Source of the DNA: Megalobrama amblycephala
Taxonomy: Eukaryota; Chordata; Actinopteri; Cypriniformes; Xenocyprididae
Direction of reading: 5' to 3'
NCBI RefSeq assembly: GCF_018812025.1
Contig: NC_063058.1
Location: forward strand, 16,764,797-16,828,796
Length of the DNA: 64,000 nt
A model generated the notes under the pieces. That model was not told the origin of the DNA, made no database searches, and saw only the letters and a list, made by a program, of their open reading frames with translations. The translations under genes were made by a program, and so were the position numbers. Shown here piece after piece: positions 34,791 to 47,729 of the stretch. Positions within the stretch are counted from its first letter, which is position 1; each line of letters begins with the position of its first letter.

Positions 34791-37700
34791 TTCTCTCACA
34801 TCACCATGGTGCAGGCCTGTTTATCTACAGACACTGACTAGCAACCCCCACAATGCTGTTCGGTCTTTCTACACCCCACCCCATAATGCACTAACTTGTA
34901 CAAGCACTCACATATTTGGTTAGTCACATGTATGCAGCATCACCATTCTAAAGCTAATGTTAATTTGAGAGGACACACCCGTCAACCAGGTGTGGTAACT
35001 GAATTGAACTTCCCTTCTAAATGCATAATTATGTCTAATTCTCACATGTAAACACACAAGAAAGATAAGTGATGAAAGTGACAGGAATGGGGTGGTGAAC
35101 TTGAGGTGAAAGTCTGGTTTTGGAAGACGGCATACAATGATGGTTAGAGGAGAGTCTGAGTTATACTAGTAAAACAAAACAGTAGCGAAACAGAAAAAAG
35201 TCAGAAAGAGCAGGTAGATAGCGAAGGCCACTTCATACAACTACATAATTAAAAACAAAAAAATACAAACATTTAAATTATATTAGAAAGTACAAAGTTT
35301 TGCCATCAGAATATGTAACTTGGCTAACCAGCACTCTCAACCACCCACACATGAAATTACCAAACTCATTTACAAATCAAATTACCTTTGGGCAAAAGAA
35401 TATTTAAATCTCAGAATTGCTGATTAGATTAACATGACGTCCATCTTAAGTTCTTCTGAACTTCGAGTGAACCTGGCCCTTCCCAGCATGTGAGAATGCT
35501 GATAACAGTTTAGACATGTCAGTCAATGGCAGGAATTCCAGTAGACAGTTGAGGAATTCCTTTAGGTTGCACATTTGAAATTCATTTAGCTGCTTTCTAT
35601 TTGTGTGGGAAGAAAACGTTAATAATCGGTGAGTGAGATTGCAGGGAGGCAAGAAAGAATAAAAAGACACCTGTCATACCAGTGAACCACATTCAAACTG
35701 ACGTACTTCAATAAGGTTGTCAATCTAAAGTAAAACCGTGGCAACATCCCTCAGCCCACACCATCCCCTTACCTGTCTCAAGTGTTCCTGGTGTCCCAAG
35801 AGACCCTCTTTAAAGGGCCTTCGTGAACCCCTCACATAGACACCCATTTCAGAGGCCTCCAGTGAAAATACTGACCTCCTCAACTGTCCATGCAATACTG
35901 AGACATGCAATAAGAGCATCTTCTCACTCCCATACTCCATACATTTTGATCCATTTAACGTTGCAACACCTGACTTGTCAACAGAAAGAAGCTACACTAA
36001 GGAACCAACATCCAGTTCTCGCCCGAGTATTGGCCACCATCAGGACTGTGTACGTATATATAGAGGGCCCCCCCAACGTCAGGACTCACAGGCACACCTG
36101 AATGGGCTCGAAGTGTGCCTAACTAGCTGCACACCGTGTCATGGTGTGCTCTGATTGCCTTATCTTCTCATTTATCACAGATGAATTGGAACCAGCCTTG
36201 CTGAAAGCTCCTTTCATTGTTGGGGAATGAAAAACTGTGTGAAGCCCGGTGTGCATCTGAACAAGGGGCCTTCTGTCAACCCCGAGTGGGTGAGGAAGAA
36301 AGGTGAGTGGAGAGAAAGAAAAGAGAGAGGTGGAGAAAGAGAGAAGGAAAGGAGAGAGAGTTAATGAATAAATGTGAGTGAAAAGCAAGATTATGTCAGC
36401 CTCACAAGTTATTGAGATTCCCCAAAAGGTAACAGTGAACCATGATGCTTAACAACGGTGCTTCACACTAACCAACCATAGGGCAAAGTGAGCATGTTTC
36501 CGCCAAGTTAGCGCCCTGCCAAGCTCATCTACAACAGCTTTCAGTCGGTGTTAAAATGAAAACAAAAAACAAACAAAAATGTGAGGTGTGTGTTCCTCTC
36601 TACGGAAGACTTGCAGCACTCACACATACATTTAATTTGCAAGTTTTGACATGCAATGGCTGTATGCCTGATGCCAGCCTCTGCTGTAAATGAGATGCAG
36701 TTTGTACAAGAACTACTAATGTTACAGCAGACAAGATGTGTGTTACATTTAGTTGTTTAAAGAGGTCCCAACCTAACACCCAATGTTTTTGACTCTACAC
36801 CCCACACACACCTTTAGTTGGTCCTACAGTATATGACAGCTGTCCTTCCTAGTGTCGACACTTGGCCTGGCTGTCGAGGCTTGCTCTGTCCCTCAGGGGC
36901 TTGATTTAAACCCTTCTTCTTCTAAATATCGATGCCTCTCTGAATTTGGCTCACCACGGTACTGAGGAGAGTGACAAGTGGACCACTGATGAACTTTAAG
37001 CAAAATCTCTCACAGCTGCTTTGCTCTGCAGTGATCCCATTAAATTGACAGCGCTCACCTGAGGGGGTGTCCAACACAGCCTTTACATGGCAAAGCCACC
37101 ATGGTGATTTTGCACACTGGAACCTTAATGGGACATCTTCACCATGGCCATATGAAAAAACTGTTCAAAAGAGGCTGCCCCAGCTCTGAAGACAGGTACT
37201 TCCAAGATCTTGAGCGATATTTTAATTGCCTGGGTAAGGTGCAACGCTAATATGAATGGTGGCAAGGCAATTGAGAGTTCCTCATCCTTTCCCTCCCCCT
37301 AAATCAATGCACACTTTTACAGAATAGCTTGTGAGTCATGGCTGCCCTTATATAAAGTGAGGTAGCTGTGCATTAGATATGCTGCCGGAATCTTCTGCTT
37401 GGGCGAGTGGACTGAGAACGATGTGAATTGTTAATGCCTTTCTGCCTCAGTTCACGCCTGCTGATTGATCAACTCGCAACTGTATCTACTCTTTCTTCCA
37501 TGAAATCCGGTGTTAGTGTCTGTGTATGCGTGCATGGGGGAGAAGAGGCAGAGAGGGTTCATCAGATTTCGGGTTAAATTGAGAGTGAAGGAGGTTTGCT
37601 GTGTAGATAGAGGGAAGGGGGGAAAGACATGTTGGGGCCCAGCCTCCAAGCAGCATGGGCCCTAAAGGAGGACATTCAGAGGCACTCCGCCGATCACACG

Positions 37701-38473
37701 CTCCCTGAACTCCAATGGGACCCAAATTGCATGGGATGTGTGGGTCTTTTCCCAACATATTTATATCCTTTACTCTTTACAAATCCACTCAAACGCGCAT
37801 GCTGCTGACTGGCAATGGGGTGGGTGACAGGCTGGGTGGAGGGTTAACAGAACAGTGCTGTAATACAAGAAGGCTTATTTGATTTTGGATGCACACAGCA
37901 CAGGCTGCCTCATAAATAATGCATACTACTGTACAAACAGGGAGGTACGCTGTTACTTGTTGCTTTGTGTTTGATTCCGCTAAGATGGGATTATTCAGTA
38001 GAAAAAGAAACAGTCCTGTGAAGCTGCTTCATCTTTATAAGAATGCAGAATTTGGTTCGGCTTTGTATCAATAAAACTAGATTCCTTTGACTTGTCTTCT
38101 TGGGAACCAAGTATGCCTGGAAAGAAAGGGAAAAATATTGAATTAGACTTAGGACCAAAGCAGGTGACAGTCAAAAGAGATTCAGAGGTGCTGAAGTGTG
38201 CATATGCACGCAAGTGTGGGTTTGGTAACTACAATCACACTTGGCTACAGCGTTGTTCTCCACAGTAAAGGTTAGTGACAGACTGGTCCCCAGTGCTCCA
38301 AGCAATCACTGCAAAGGTGTCAGAGAGGAGATCTTCTGCATATGAGTTACCACGGCTGGGGCTTGCCCTCACCAGAACACTGTGGTGAAATTAGCATTTA
38401 ACACTGTTTAAAATTTAAACATATGTATTATTAATTTGCATATACATGAGTGAGAATTTGTTAAAGAAATCTG
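34791..38473. other. Repeat-poor non-coding DNA
   Basis: No gene or complete repeat was recognised over about 3.7 kb. Purine-rich low-complexity sequence at about 36290-36370 is the only simple-sequence feature. GC-richer patches lie at 36840-37100 and 37450-37740. Candidate regulatory DNA cannot be distinguished from neutral sequence by eye. Confidence 0.5.
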
Positions 38474-38477
38474 TTAA

Positions 38478-38655
38478 AGGAATATTACAGGTTACAGGTC
38501 ATCTGAGCAAAATGTTATATGCTTGCCCAATGGATATCCACTGTAACTGTCAACACGTCATTTGTTTGATTTTCCAAACCGAGGTATGTTTTTTTTTTTT
38601 TTTTGTGGTAATCAGTGGTATATAGACTAACTATTACTAATCCCAGCATATTCCT
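38478..38655. mobile_element. Small TTAA MITE
   Basis: TTAA at 38474-38477 and 38656-38659; ends AGGAATATTACAGGTTA and, reverse-complemented, AGGAATATGCTGGGATTA. The centre has a 16-bp T run. Non-coding. Confidence 0.8.
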
Positions 38656-38659
38656 TTAA

Positions 38660-39518
38660 AGCATTATTAGAAGAAATCATGTGATAGTTTCTTATCTCAC
38701 CTAGATGCACTGTTCAAAGAAAACGGGTCCAACGACGAAATTGTTAAGGGATAATGGATAAGGGATAAATTGTTAAGACCTGAAATTACTGACATTGACT
38801 GTAAGAGACAATATACAGTCTTTATATTCTAAAGTTTAACTCATTGTCTCACAACACATGGACCTTCAAATTATATCTTTACGAAACATGCACATAACAC
38901 CCTGTATGTACATTTTGTGATACACAACCTCTAGGAAGCTGCACCATGATTCATAGATCTTAGACTAATCTCTGTGTGATTAGACTGACATCTTTGACAC
39001 AAAGAGGAATGACGGGTTGTCAGTCACTTCACGTTATTGCATGCCAAGTCACATTATAGTGGCTCTGAGGACCTGGCACCGGCGGGTGAAGCCCGTCATT
39101 CCCCTCAGCGGCATCCACTTACACTCCAGGTGCCAGCACCGAGAGGAAGCAGGCTGCCCACACAGCCTGCCACCCTGCAGGGAAGAAATAGCAAGGGAGG
39201 CGAGCATGTTAGCATGTGGAAACTGTCTACCCTGTCTTCTCTTCTGCATTGCCTGTCACTACAGTATACCATATCACACAAACATACCTATCAAGACAAG
39301 AACAGATCTGACTGGACCCTGCTGAGATCATCCAGATAGATACAATGCATAGATGAAGGTTAATATTGCCATGGTTATTTGAAACTTTCACAACATTTGT
39401 GGCATTGGCGTTCTATGAGCTAGTAGGTGTAAAACTGAAACAAGTTATAAGATCATTGCTCTAATGCCTTTAAAGCTCTAAGGGCTGTTTCACATTGCAC
39501 ACGAACACAGTGCTGAAC
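38660..39518. other. Repeat-poor non-coding DNA
   Basis: The left part carries tandem AAGGGATAA-like words (38747-38770). The right part (38990-39260) is GC-richer and non-repetitive; open frames on both strands there lack domains. Confidence 0.5.
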
Positions 39519-39522
39519 TTAA

Positions 39523-40183
39523 AGGGTCAGTTCATCCAAAAATGAAAATTCTGTCATTAATTACTCACCCTCATGTCATTCCGAACCTGTAAGAGTTCAT
39601 CTTCGGAACACAAATGAAGATCTTTTTAATTAAATCTGAGAGCTTTCTGTCCCTCTATTGACAGCCTATGCAACTACCACTTTCAAGCCTCAGAAGATAG
39701 TAAAGACATCATTAAAGTAATCCATGTGATTCCAGTGGTTTAATCTCAATTTTATGAAGCAAAATGACTTTATTTGTGCAAAAACAAAAAAAAAAAAAAC
39801 ATAATGTACCACTTTATTAACAAAATATGAATCTCCAAAGAATGTTCACATGCAGCAATGTCTGCTCTTGCATCAACAACACACATGTATCATGGTGCTC
39901 TAGTGAAGGCTTGTTGAAGATTAATATTTTGTGGTGAATTATGTATTTTCGCGCAAACAAATCACTTGCGTTGTTTCATAAAATCGAGATTAAACCACTG
40001 GAGTCACAAGGATTACTTTTATATCTTTACTATCTTTCTGGGGCTTGAAAGTGGTAGTTGCGTAGGCTATCAGTGGAAGGACAGAAAGCTCTCAGATTTC
40101 ATAAAAAAAGATCTTTATTTGTGCTCCGAAGATGAACGAATGTCTTACGTGTTTGGAACAACATGAGGATGATGACAGAATTA
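39523..40183. mobile_element. TTAA palindromic MITE lacking its right end
   Basis: Starts AGGGTCAGTTCATCCAAAAA after TTAA (39519-39522). The arms pair as in the copy at 28429. The right arm stops at ACATGAGGATGATGACAGAA and lacks the terminal AACCCT, so about 30 bp are deleted. Confidence 0.8.
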
Positions 40184-41128
40184 ACATAAAATGCACTACA
40201 ATTTCACCTATGATGACGGGCTTGATTTAAGTTTCAGTTCTATTTAGTTTTATTTACAATTAGCTGTAAATATGGTCCCCCTTGTTATGTAAATTATATT
40301 TTATGATGATCATTTTGTAATAAGTCTCAGTGACCCACTCCAAATTTGATAGTTTTATAGTTGATGACCATTATTACTACTGATACTGTTCTGTTCTGCT
40401 CACACAGTAGTGGTTTGCAATGAGTTGTGCAGGAAAGAGTTATCAGACATACCAGTTATCAGAGAAGGACTGAAATACTGAGTTTTTATTGTAATATAAC
40501 AATTGCTATGGGTTTCAACTTTCCCAATGGAGATGCAGGTGACAGGCTAGCATCAGATGTAGTATCCCAGTCTTCTGAAAAGCCCTGCACTCCTTGTAAC
40601 ATTGAATTCAGTCTGTGCATTAGGGTATAAATAAACACTTCAATGATCTTTTGAAATTCATATAAAGTTGAAAGAGGGAATTACATATCACGAGAGCAGT
40701 GAAATAGCTAACCGTGTGCATCACATTCCATCAAACCATCACACAAGAATAAAAACAGTCTAGTCTTGCAGAAGGAATGTAGCATGCCACATAGCCTGGT
40801 TCAACAGAACAGCGTTGGAGGGAGATTTTCTGCTCAATTTTAAAGCATGCTGCTGGGAATTCTTCACAAAAGGTGTTTGGAGAAGCTCTCTGAGGGATTG
40901 CAGCAGAAAGGACCTGAAAATTGACTAGCGAAAGTTGGGAAAATGGTGTGAAAAAGTCAAACACCAAGGCCCACAAAATGAGCAAAATCTGTTCGGCACA
41001 TTTTTAATACCTCTCCGCCAAGAATATACAGCAATAATCATGGTACAGAGGATTTCTTTTGGAAATAATTACTAGATTTATTTTCCATATATGAGGTTTA
41101 GCTTATATGTTTAACCTCTCTGGAACAC
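40184..41128. other. Repeat-poor non-coding DNA
   Basis: AT-rich; nothing recognised. Confidence 0.5.
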
Positions 41129-41407
41129 TACACTCTAAAAAATGCTGGGTTAAAAACTACCCAATTTGGGTTATTTGGCAACCCAGCACTGGGTCAAAAT
41201 TGGGTAAACCCAGCGTTGGGTTGTTTTTACCCAGCTGTCTGGGTTAAATGTTTCACCCAACATGCTGGGTTGTTTTTTATTAAACTCAACTATTGATTAA
41301 AAATTACTATATTGCTGGCTTAAAATATACCTAAAATAAAAATCAGACAGAATTACTTGAGTAACAACACAGGCAACAGTAATAACTAAAAGGTGAACAT
41401 TTATTAA

Positions 41408-42317
41408 AGCTGCAGTCCGCAACTTTTTTTGGTTAAAAATTATCCAAAATCAACTTTTGAACAAGTACATAACCAGCCAGTGTTCAAAACTATCTAATTA
41501 TCTTGTCTCGATTCACAACAGTAAGCTTGTAATAATGTTTTATAATAAGAGCGACATTGAGGATTTCCGCGGGAAATTTGAGCATGCAGCAGTTCGTAAG
41601 TGGGTCATTACATCACGTCCGTAAACAAAGGAAGGAGTCCTGTCGAGAGGCTAGTCAGTTACATCATGTGAGGATGCTGCCGGTAGCGGCACATTTATAG
41701 CCTTTTCTCACAGCAGCTGAAATAATTAAACTAATAATTTTGATGGCGGATTGTAATCCAGAAAGATCCAAATGACAGTCATCAGTGACAGCTGGAGATT
41801 CAGCCGTAGCCAAAAAGCAAAAGACTTGGACTGTGGAGTGACTACAGAAATTGAAATCTACAGGTAAGGCTAATATACACATAGTCACGCAATGCTGATG
41901 TTGTTAACAATAACAATTTGAGAACAATATAACAGTAATAATCATTTGCACGGTTTGGCATGATCAGAGCTAAGCGATCATTAGATTTAATCATCATTGG
42001 CAGCGTGATTTATTGTAGGCCTGATGCTTTTTTCCTCAGTTGGTCAAAACAAAAATGGCAGACATGTTACTTACTTGTTCAGATGATATTTTCCAGTGAA
42101 AATTCTTATATTGGTCATACTTTCAAGATGTAGAATCTGTGATTCTGAAGTACAGTATCCACACCGGTGTAGTGACTGACAGCAAGCATTAGATTCATCC
42201 GCGCTGACGAGCTGTGCCGAGGCACAACGCACGTACATATAACTGTTCCGCATATGACTGCAATCGCATGTTTCAAACAGAGATGGCGACAAAGAGGAAA
42301 AATTGCGGACAGTAGCT
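41408..42317. mobile_element. TTAA element nested in family Z
   Basis: TTAA at 41404-41407 and 42318-42321. The left end AGCTGCAGTCCGCAACTTTT pairs with reverse-complemented AGCTACTGTCCGCAATTTTT. The 910-bp interior has only short frames. Confidence 0.85.
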
Positions 42318-43126
42318 TTAATAAGAAAGAACACCCAGGAATGCACAAAAATTATAGACGAGTTAAAACAACGTGAAACAAACAAGTACATCTGAGTACA
42401 AATGAGCAGAAAAGAATGACATCTCAAATATACAGCTTTTACCGTTAAATGAAATAGGCCTATTTATAACTTGCGTTTGAAAACAAATTTGACCATATTT
42501 CGCTTTTCTTTTTCTCATGCCAACGAACAGACTATGTCCAAAACTCACTGCAGCCCATTTTCAAAGTTCCCTCTCCTCTCCGCTTCAATTAGTTTTCTTT
42601 CCGCTGTTCAGCGGAGGAGCTGCGAACCTCAGACCGCTGCTTTGTGTATGTCAAAGCTGAAAGATATTATGGCAGGTTCCTTATAACCTGCACATAAACA
42701 AACAGTACACAGTTCTGAGAACATATTTTAACATCCAAACTAATAATATTAAGTATTACAACAAATAAAAATCAGTTTATTCAAGACGTTTCCATCATGC
42801 GAGAGGACCGATGCTGGCCGACACATTTAGCTGACATCTCATCCCTGTATTTTGCATTGCATTAAATAAAATGTCTTACAGCACTGTAGAGACGTTATAG
42901 AAGAAATAAAGTATATACAAACCTTTATTTTACCGAAGTAAAGCACCAATTGAGATCTGCTGTCTCCTGACGAGGATGCAAAAAGCCTGCGTTCTGCGTA
43001 ACCCAACAGCTGGGTTGCTATAGTAAGCCACCGTTGGGTTGTTGCGTCGGAGGGCAGGTGGGGATGGGTGTATTGTTTCAAGTGTCAGTGAGATTGACCA
43101 GCCTCTAACCCAACGGCTGGGTTACA

Positions 43127-43266
43127 CCAAAGACTATAGATATAGAAAGATGGTTCACTCTTATTAGTTATGAATGGGAGAAACTGCAACACGCAATATG
43201 GCGGAATATGCCTCGCTTCTAAGTAAATGATTGATAGGGACTTTGAAAATGTGAAAGGGACTTTGG
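43127..43266 (-). mobile_element. Repeat family M copy 2 (short)
   Basis: CCAAAGACTATAG at the left and AGGGACTTTGG at the right form a short inverted pair. The body matches, inverted, the outer parts of the split copy at 11284-13044. This copy has lost most of the interior and shows the ends of the family. Confidence 0.65.
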
Positions 43267-43358
43267 TTCAAAAAACTACCCAACCATGGAAAAAATAACC
43301 CAACAGGCTCAACCAAGCATTTGGGTAGAAAAAACAACCCAGCGTTTTTTAGAGTGTA

Positions 43359-44491
43359 ATAACATTTGGGTAAAATAGGTAATACTCAACAGACAAGACT
43401 GGCCCTCTGCCTGCACTGAATGGTCATCTCGCTCCTATGCATCACAGGTATGGGGAGCAGGTTGCTTGGGCTGATAGAAACCATAAATCAGAGCTCCTGA
43501 AGGGAACAGATGCTGAGAGCATGTGGGAATAATTTCACAATTTAGCCATAATTAAAATTCACCTTAGCACGGCTCTGCCACTTATCAACTGATTATTTCC
43601 TTCTGATTCAATATCGGTCTTCTTACAGGGCTCCCGGCATCTGCCCTGCTGACCTTTCCTGCACTAGTTTGTTCAAGACATTTCACATGAACACATATTC
43701 CCACCTTTTAACATCACATGAACAGATGATCAACAACACAGTAGGGAGTTAAGCTGTGTGTAATGACTCCTGATGTATCTCTCTATGGTTTGCCCTGTAA
43801 TAACCAACGCACTGTGTTTCTAACCCCTTCTGAATGACCAGATAATTTTTTTAACATTTATTCTCTCAAAGGCCAGCTTCTTTTAAATGCTTTAATACCA
43901 TTCTGAAGCAACATTGAAGCAACAGTTTTTTGTGTTGCTCAAAGCCTCAATACTCTTCAGAAATGCTCTAGTGTTAAAGGGGGAAAAAATCTGTAGCAAT
44001 GCACCAATTTTTAAATTCTGTCCGATATTTGATAATTGATAATCAGGTAATTATTTTCATTTTATGTCCGATAACAAAAGTTTTATTAATTAAATATCCA
44101 AATATCCAATATCATCATAAATCCCTACAAAGATGCTGTTGATTTTTTTTTAAATACTTTTTTCAATCTAATCAATTACAGGAAATTCAGAGTAAATAAA
44201 CTGAATGAATCACATACTCCATCAATACTTGCTGAGAAAAGCCTCCAAATTCCAAGACTTTACATTATTGTGGCTGACAAAAACACTGAACAGACATTAC
44301 AAAACATAGTTTTAGAAGTCAACATTGCTCATTATACTTCTGGACTGTAAACCTGTTACATGTAGGTGTTGTAGAGACGAGGAGAATACAGAAATCCACA
44401 ATGAATGAGTGTTTTATTAAGCAACGGAAGCAGACAACCAACCATACACATTAACATAACAATAAGAACGGACCAGGAGTGCTAGGAGTGA
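43359..44491. other. Mostly repeat-poor DNA
   Basis: At 43990-44120, AT-rich text with repeated GATA/CCGATA words resembles a decayed fish repeat. Elsewhere nothing is recognised. Confidence 0.45.
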
Positions 44492-44499
44492 GTCCAACT

Positions 44500-45214
44500 C
44501 AGGGGTAGGCAAGTTCGGTCCTAGAGAGCCACTGTCCTGGAGAGTTTAGCTCCAACCCTGAAAAAAACCTTCAGCTGCCTATGCCTTAGTAATCTTGAAG
44601 AGCTTGATTAGCTTGTTCAGGTGTGTTTGATTAAGGTTGGAGCTAAACTCAGCAGGACAGCGGCTCTCTATGGCTGCGTCCGAAAACCTAGGTAGCTGTC
44701 TTGCTGCCTCGCTATCTTATAAGAGAATGACTTGTACGGCAGCATTTGTGCATGAAGGTACCTTACGAAATTGATTTCGGACAGACTTCTATGGCAGCGT
44801 AACAGTTTAATGATCTACAGCAATATAGTGCGAGCTTTGGTGAGAACTAAACAAATATTTAATTACTACAGTAGTAATTTCTCGATAGAAATGATATCAA
44901 AATTGAATGTTGATCAAAATCGTACATTTATACACAAACTGAGCAGCAAACGCAACTTTCGGACGCCATCTTTATTTTTCTAGCTCAACTGTCACAGAAT
45001 GGAAAGCACAGGATTGTGGGATATCAAAGGCAGCTAAGGATACATCTATGCTTCCTTCAAAAATCGATCAGAGGAAGGTATCTCATGAGAGAGGAAGTGA
45101 AGCTAACATTGGATTCGGACATGCCTTGATGCCTTACTACCTTGAAATGTGTCCTCGGAAGGCAGCATTTTCCAGTTTTTGGACGCAGCCTAGGACCGAA
45201 CTTGCCTACCCCTG
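44500..45214. mobile_element. hAT-like MITE interrupted by a TA element
   Basis: The ends CAGGGGTAGGCAAGTTCGGT and its inverse ACCGAACTTGCCTACCCCTG are perfect. GTCCAACT is duplicated exactly at 44492-44499 and 45215-45222, the 8-bp TSD of hAT transposases. The uninterrupted relative at 53618-53800 is about 183 bp; this copy is longer because of the insertion at 44671-45190. Non-autonomous. Confidence 0.92.
44671..45190. mobile_element. Inverted-repeat element with GGCTGCGTCC ends
   Basis: GGCTGCGTCCGAAAACC at the left faces TTTTTGGACGCAGCC at the right. TA flanks both sides (44669-44670 and 45191-45192), and removing the unit with one TA restores the hAT-like host text CTCTAGGACCG. About 520 bp, no gene. 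A 2-bp TA duplication fits mariner- or ISL2EU-like enzymes. Confidence 0.85.
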
Positions 45215-45349
45215 GTCCAACTTAAAGGGAGTGCTAATGACAATAAACAGGTGCAGGGAATCCAGGAGAAGCGGGAAGGCTGACGAGGGAAGTGAGTTCA
45301 GGTGTGAATACAAAGAGGATCATGGGAACTGGAGTCCGGGAAAGCGTGA

Positions 45350-46856
45350 CTGTGACAAAACCCTAATGCTCAAAATAATTAACTGGTTTGAGTAGGACAA
45401 ACTTAAATTAAACAAATTAGTTATTAGAGTAAATTAGAGTATTTAGCACTTTTTCTTTCAAGTTCACAGAACTGATATATTTTAAATAAACTGAACTGTT
45501 TCATTGTTTTGAGTTTTATTAACTTATTTCTTTTAGACGAACTTAAGTTTAGCTGAAACTAGGCTGGGATTTCTACTTCCCATCATGTATTACCCATAGC
45601 ACTCGAAAGGGAGAGTAAATGTTAACCCTCTGGAGTCTGAGGCTGATTTGGGGCCTGGAGAAGTTTTGACATGCCCTGACATTTGTGCTTTTTTCAGTTG
45701 TTCATAAACATATTAATGACACAAGTGCCATTACACTGTATTCAGCACAAACTAGGCTACCATAATATGTGAGGAACATGTGTGTACATGTTTGTGTTTT
45801 TGAAGGAATAACATTTATGCGTGGTTACTGAAAAAACAAAAAACTTAAGTCACTGATATAAGGCCAATAAAAGTATATTAAATCTGTGTTCACAAGAATA
45901 GCGCTGGCTCCGTGGGCGTGGCCGCATTAGTGGGTAATGAGCTGAATCACGGACTTCTGACATGGCTCTCTTTTCATACAGATTACATAAACACAGAATG
46001 TTTGTTTTCGATTTGACTTGCACGATTTAAAACCTGACATTTCAACGTTTTGTTAGACATAAGTATGAATTTTTTGTGATTAGTATTCACTAAGTTACAG
46101 TTCATTTTCTGAGAACTATCAGATTGGACTTCGTTCAGAGGGAGATGAGAGATCACGCATCATGTTAGTTTTCTTTATTTTACAAAAAGCACAACATTTT
46201 GTTTTTACTCTGAGTGTATACAAATAAAAGGAGATATTCTATAGTTCCAATTGATGTATTACTTATGTCTCTATGACAAAAAATGACAGAGTATTTTAAG
46301 TCTGTTTTGCTGCAATGTGAAAAAAAACCTGCAAAACGCGCCGGCGCGTTTTTAGACCTCAGAGTGTTAAAATGAAGTGTTATGTGATGTTTTTTTTGTG
46401 CAAGATTAATGATAAGTAGAAGATTTATATATTAATGTTTTTTTCTAATTTAGAAGAGTTTCTGTTAATGTTGGTTTTTGGAGAGTTACCATGGTGACAA
46501 GTGGTGCATGTGGCTTGGTTTGAGAGCAAGTACGTTAAATTTTTTATATTACTGTACTCATTCAGCAAGCGTTATACCGTGCTATTGTTAACGTTAGCAA
46601 ATTAGCAAGTTAGCATTTTTGTCGTAGCAAGCTAATTTTACTCTAATAAAAATGTTTACATTGAGGTTACATGATAATTTTAAGTTAAATGTATGAATTA
46701 ATGTACTCAAACATTAAGTTAAGCACAATTAAAATGTATGAGTACAAAATAGAAATCTGCCAGTTCTGCTTACTTAAACTTTGAATTTCTTGACTTAAAA
46801 ATTTTGAGGCAACTGACTTAGTATTTCAGATTGTACTAGGTTTGGTTTGTACAGTG
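45350..46856. mobile_element. Family F copy 2, interrupted
   Basis: The outer parts match 5806-6514 (AATTAACTGGTTTGAGTAGG, GAACTGATATATTTTAA, AACTTTGAATTTCTTGACTT). Right end ACAGTG. A 741-bp element (45626-46366) splits it. Confidence 0.75.
45626..46366. mobile_element. piggyBac-like TTAA element inside family F
   Basis: TTAA is present on each side (45622-45625 and 46367-46370). The ends CCCTCTGGAGTCTGAGG and, as reverse complement, CACTCTGAGGTCTAAAAACG pair. The empty site is seen in the sister copy of family F near 6073, where flank text is continuous. TTAA with CCCT-type ends favours piggyBac; no transposase frame. Confidence 0.85.
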
Positions 46857-47547
46857 TGTTAAAATAGCATTAAACACACCTTGAAGGTTAAAAGACAAAC
46901 CCCATATATTTTTATTTATCTATGTCTAAAGTGCATATGCTTCAACAAGACTTTTAATATGCATTATGTGTTATTGATGGCCTCAAGGCTGTATCTAATG
47001 ACTTGGCATTGGTGTCTTGTGACAGACAGTGCCCTCAGACAGGCATTATGATCAGTCCATTAGCTGTGCCAGTCAGCCTGTCAGAGCTCAGAGACAAGGC
47101 ACCACAGAGACGAGAAACCCACACACACACTCCTGCACATTCCTAAACAGTTTTTGCCCAACATGTCCCATGCAAAACAGGCCTTAACTGCAATATCACA
47201 TAAAAAGCTAGTTCTCAGGTACTTACCAATGCCATTGTAGGTGTGTTATTTGCGGTGGTTACAAAGATAGCGGTGTCATGTGCACATGCTAAGGACATAT
47301 TTTAAGGGATCGTTCACCCTAAATTGAAAATTCCATCATCATTTACTCAAAAGAATGCTAAATTCAAACCCACATGCCAAAACAGTTAGCTATGTTATGG
47401 CTGGTGGGGACAGTTGTAACAGTTTATTAAAAATGTTACAACCTACCCTTATGATGATTCCATTGAGTCCAGTTATCAATCACATTCCTCTGTTGAGGCA
47501 AAGTCACGTGACTTTTTTTGTGACGTCTCAAGGGATTTATTCAGTAA
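46857..47547. other. Repeat-poor DNA with a TTAA-MITE scrap
   Basis: At 47304-47349 the text AAGGGATCGTTCACCCTAAA followed by CATCATCATTTACTCA is one terminus of a TTAA palindromic MITE. The rest is unassigned. Confidence 0.5.
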
Positions 47548-47729
47548 ATGTGTTTCCATCGTAGTTTATGCATGCATAATTACCAGATAAAAAAATGATC
47601 TGACTCAATTGAACGCACAGATTTTTTGTGAACATTATTAGAATTTATGCGCATCTTGATATCTCCATCCAACGTTTTTAACGCAATATCTCAAAATTCA
47701 CACAAAAATAGGTGGATAATGGAAACATA
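47548..47729. mobile_element. Small MITE with TGTTTCCAT ends
   Basis: ATGTGTTTCCATCGTAG at the left is mirrored loosely by GGATAATGGAAACATA at the right. AT-rich, non-coding. TSD not evident. Confidence 0.6.

Larger units (their letters stand above)
41131..43356. mobile_element. Large TIR element with GCTGGGTT-rich ends (family Z)
   Basis: CACTCTAAAAAATGCTGGGT at the left and its counterpart CACTCTAAAAAACGCTGGGT (reverse complement of the right) pair, with TA on both sides. Both ends contain many repeats of AACCCA/TGGGTT, and an internal pair of such blocks lies at 42998-43130. Two other repeats sit inside (41408-42317 and 43127-43266). No transposase frame, so non-autonomous. Confidence 0.75.

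Noticed and set aside
45048..45395. 115-codon frame
   Set aside because: It runs from the inner TA element across the hAT end into flanking DNA, so it cannot be a conserved gene.
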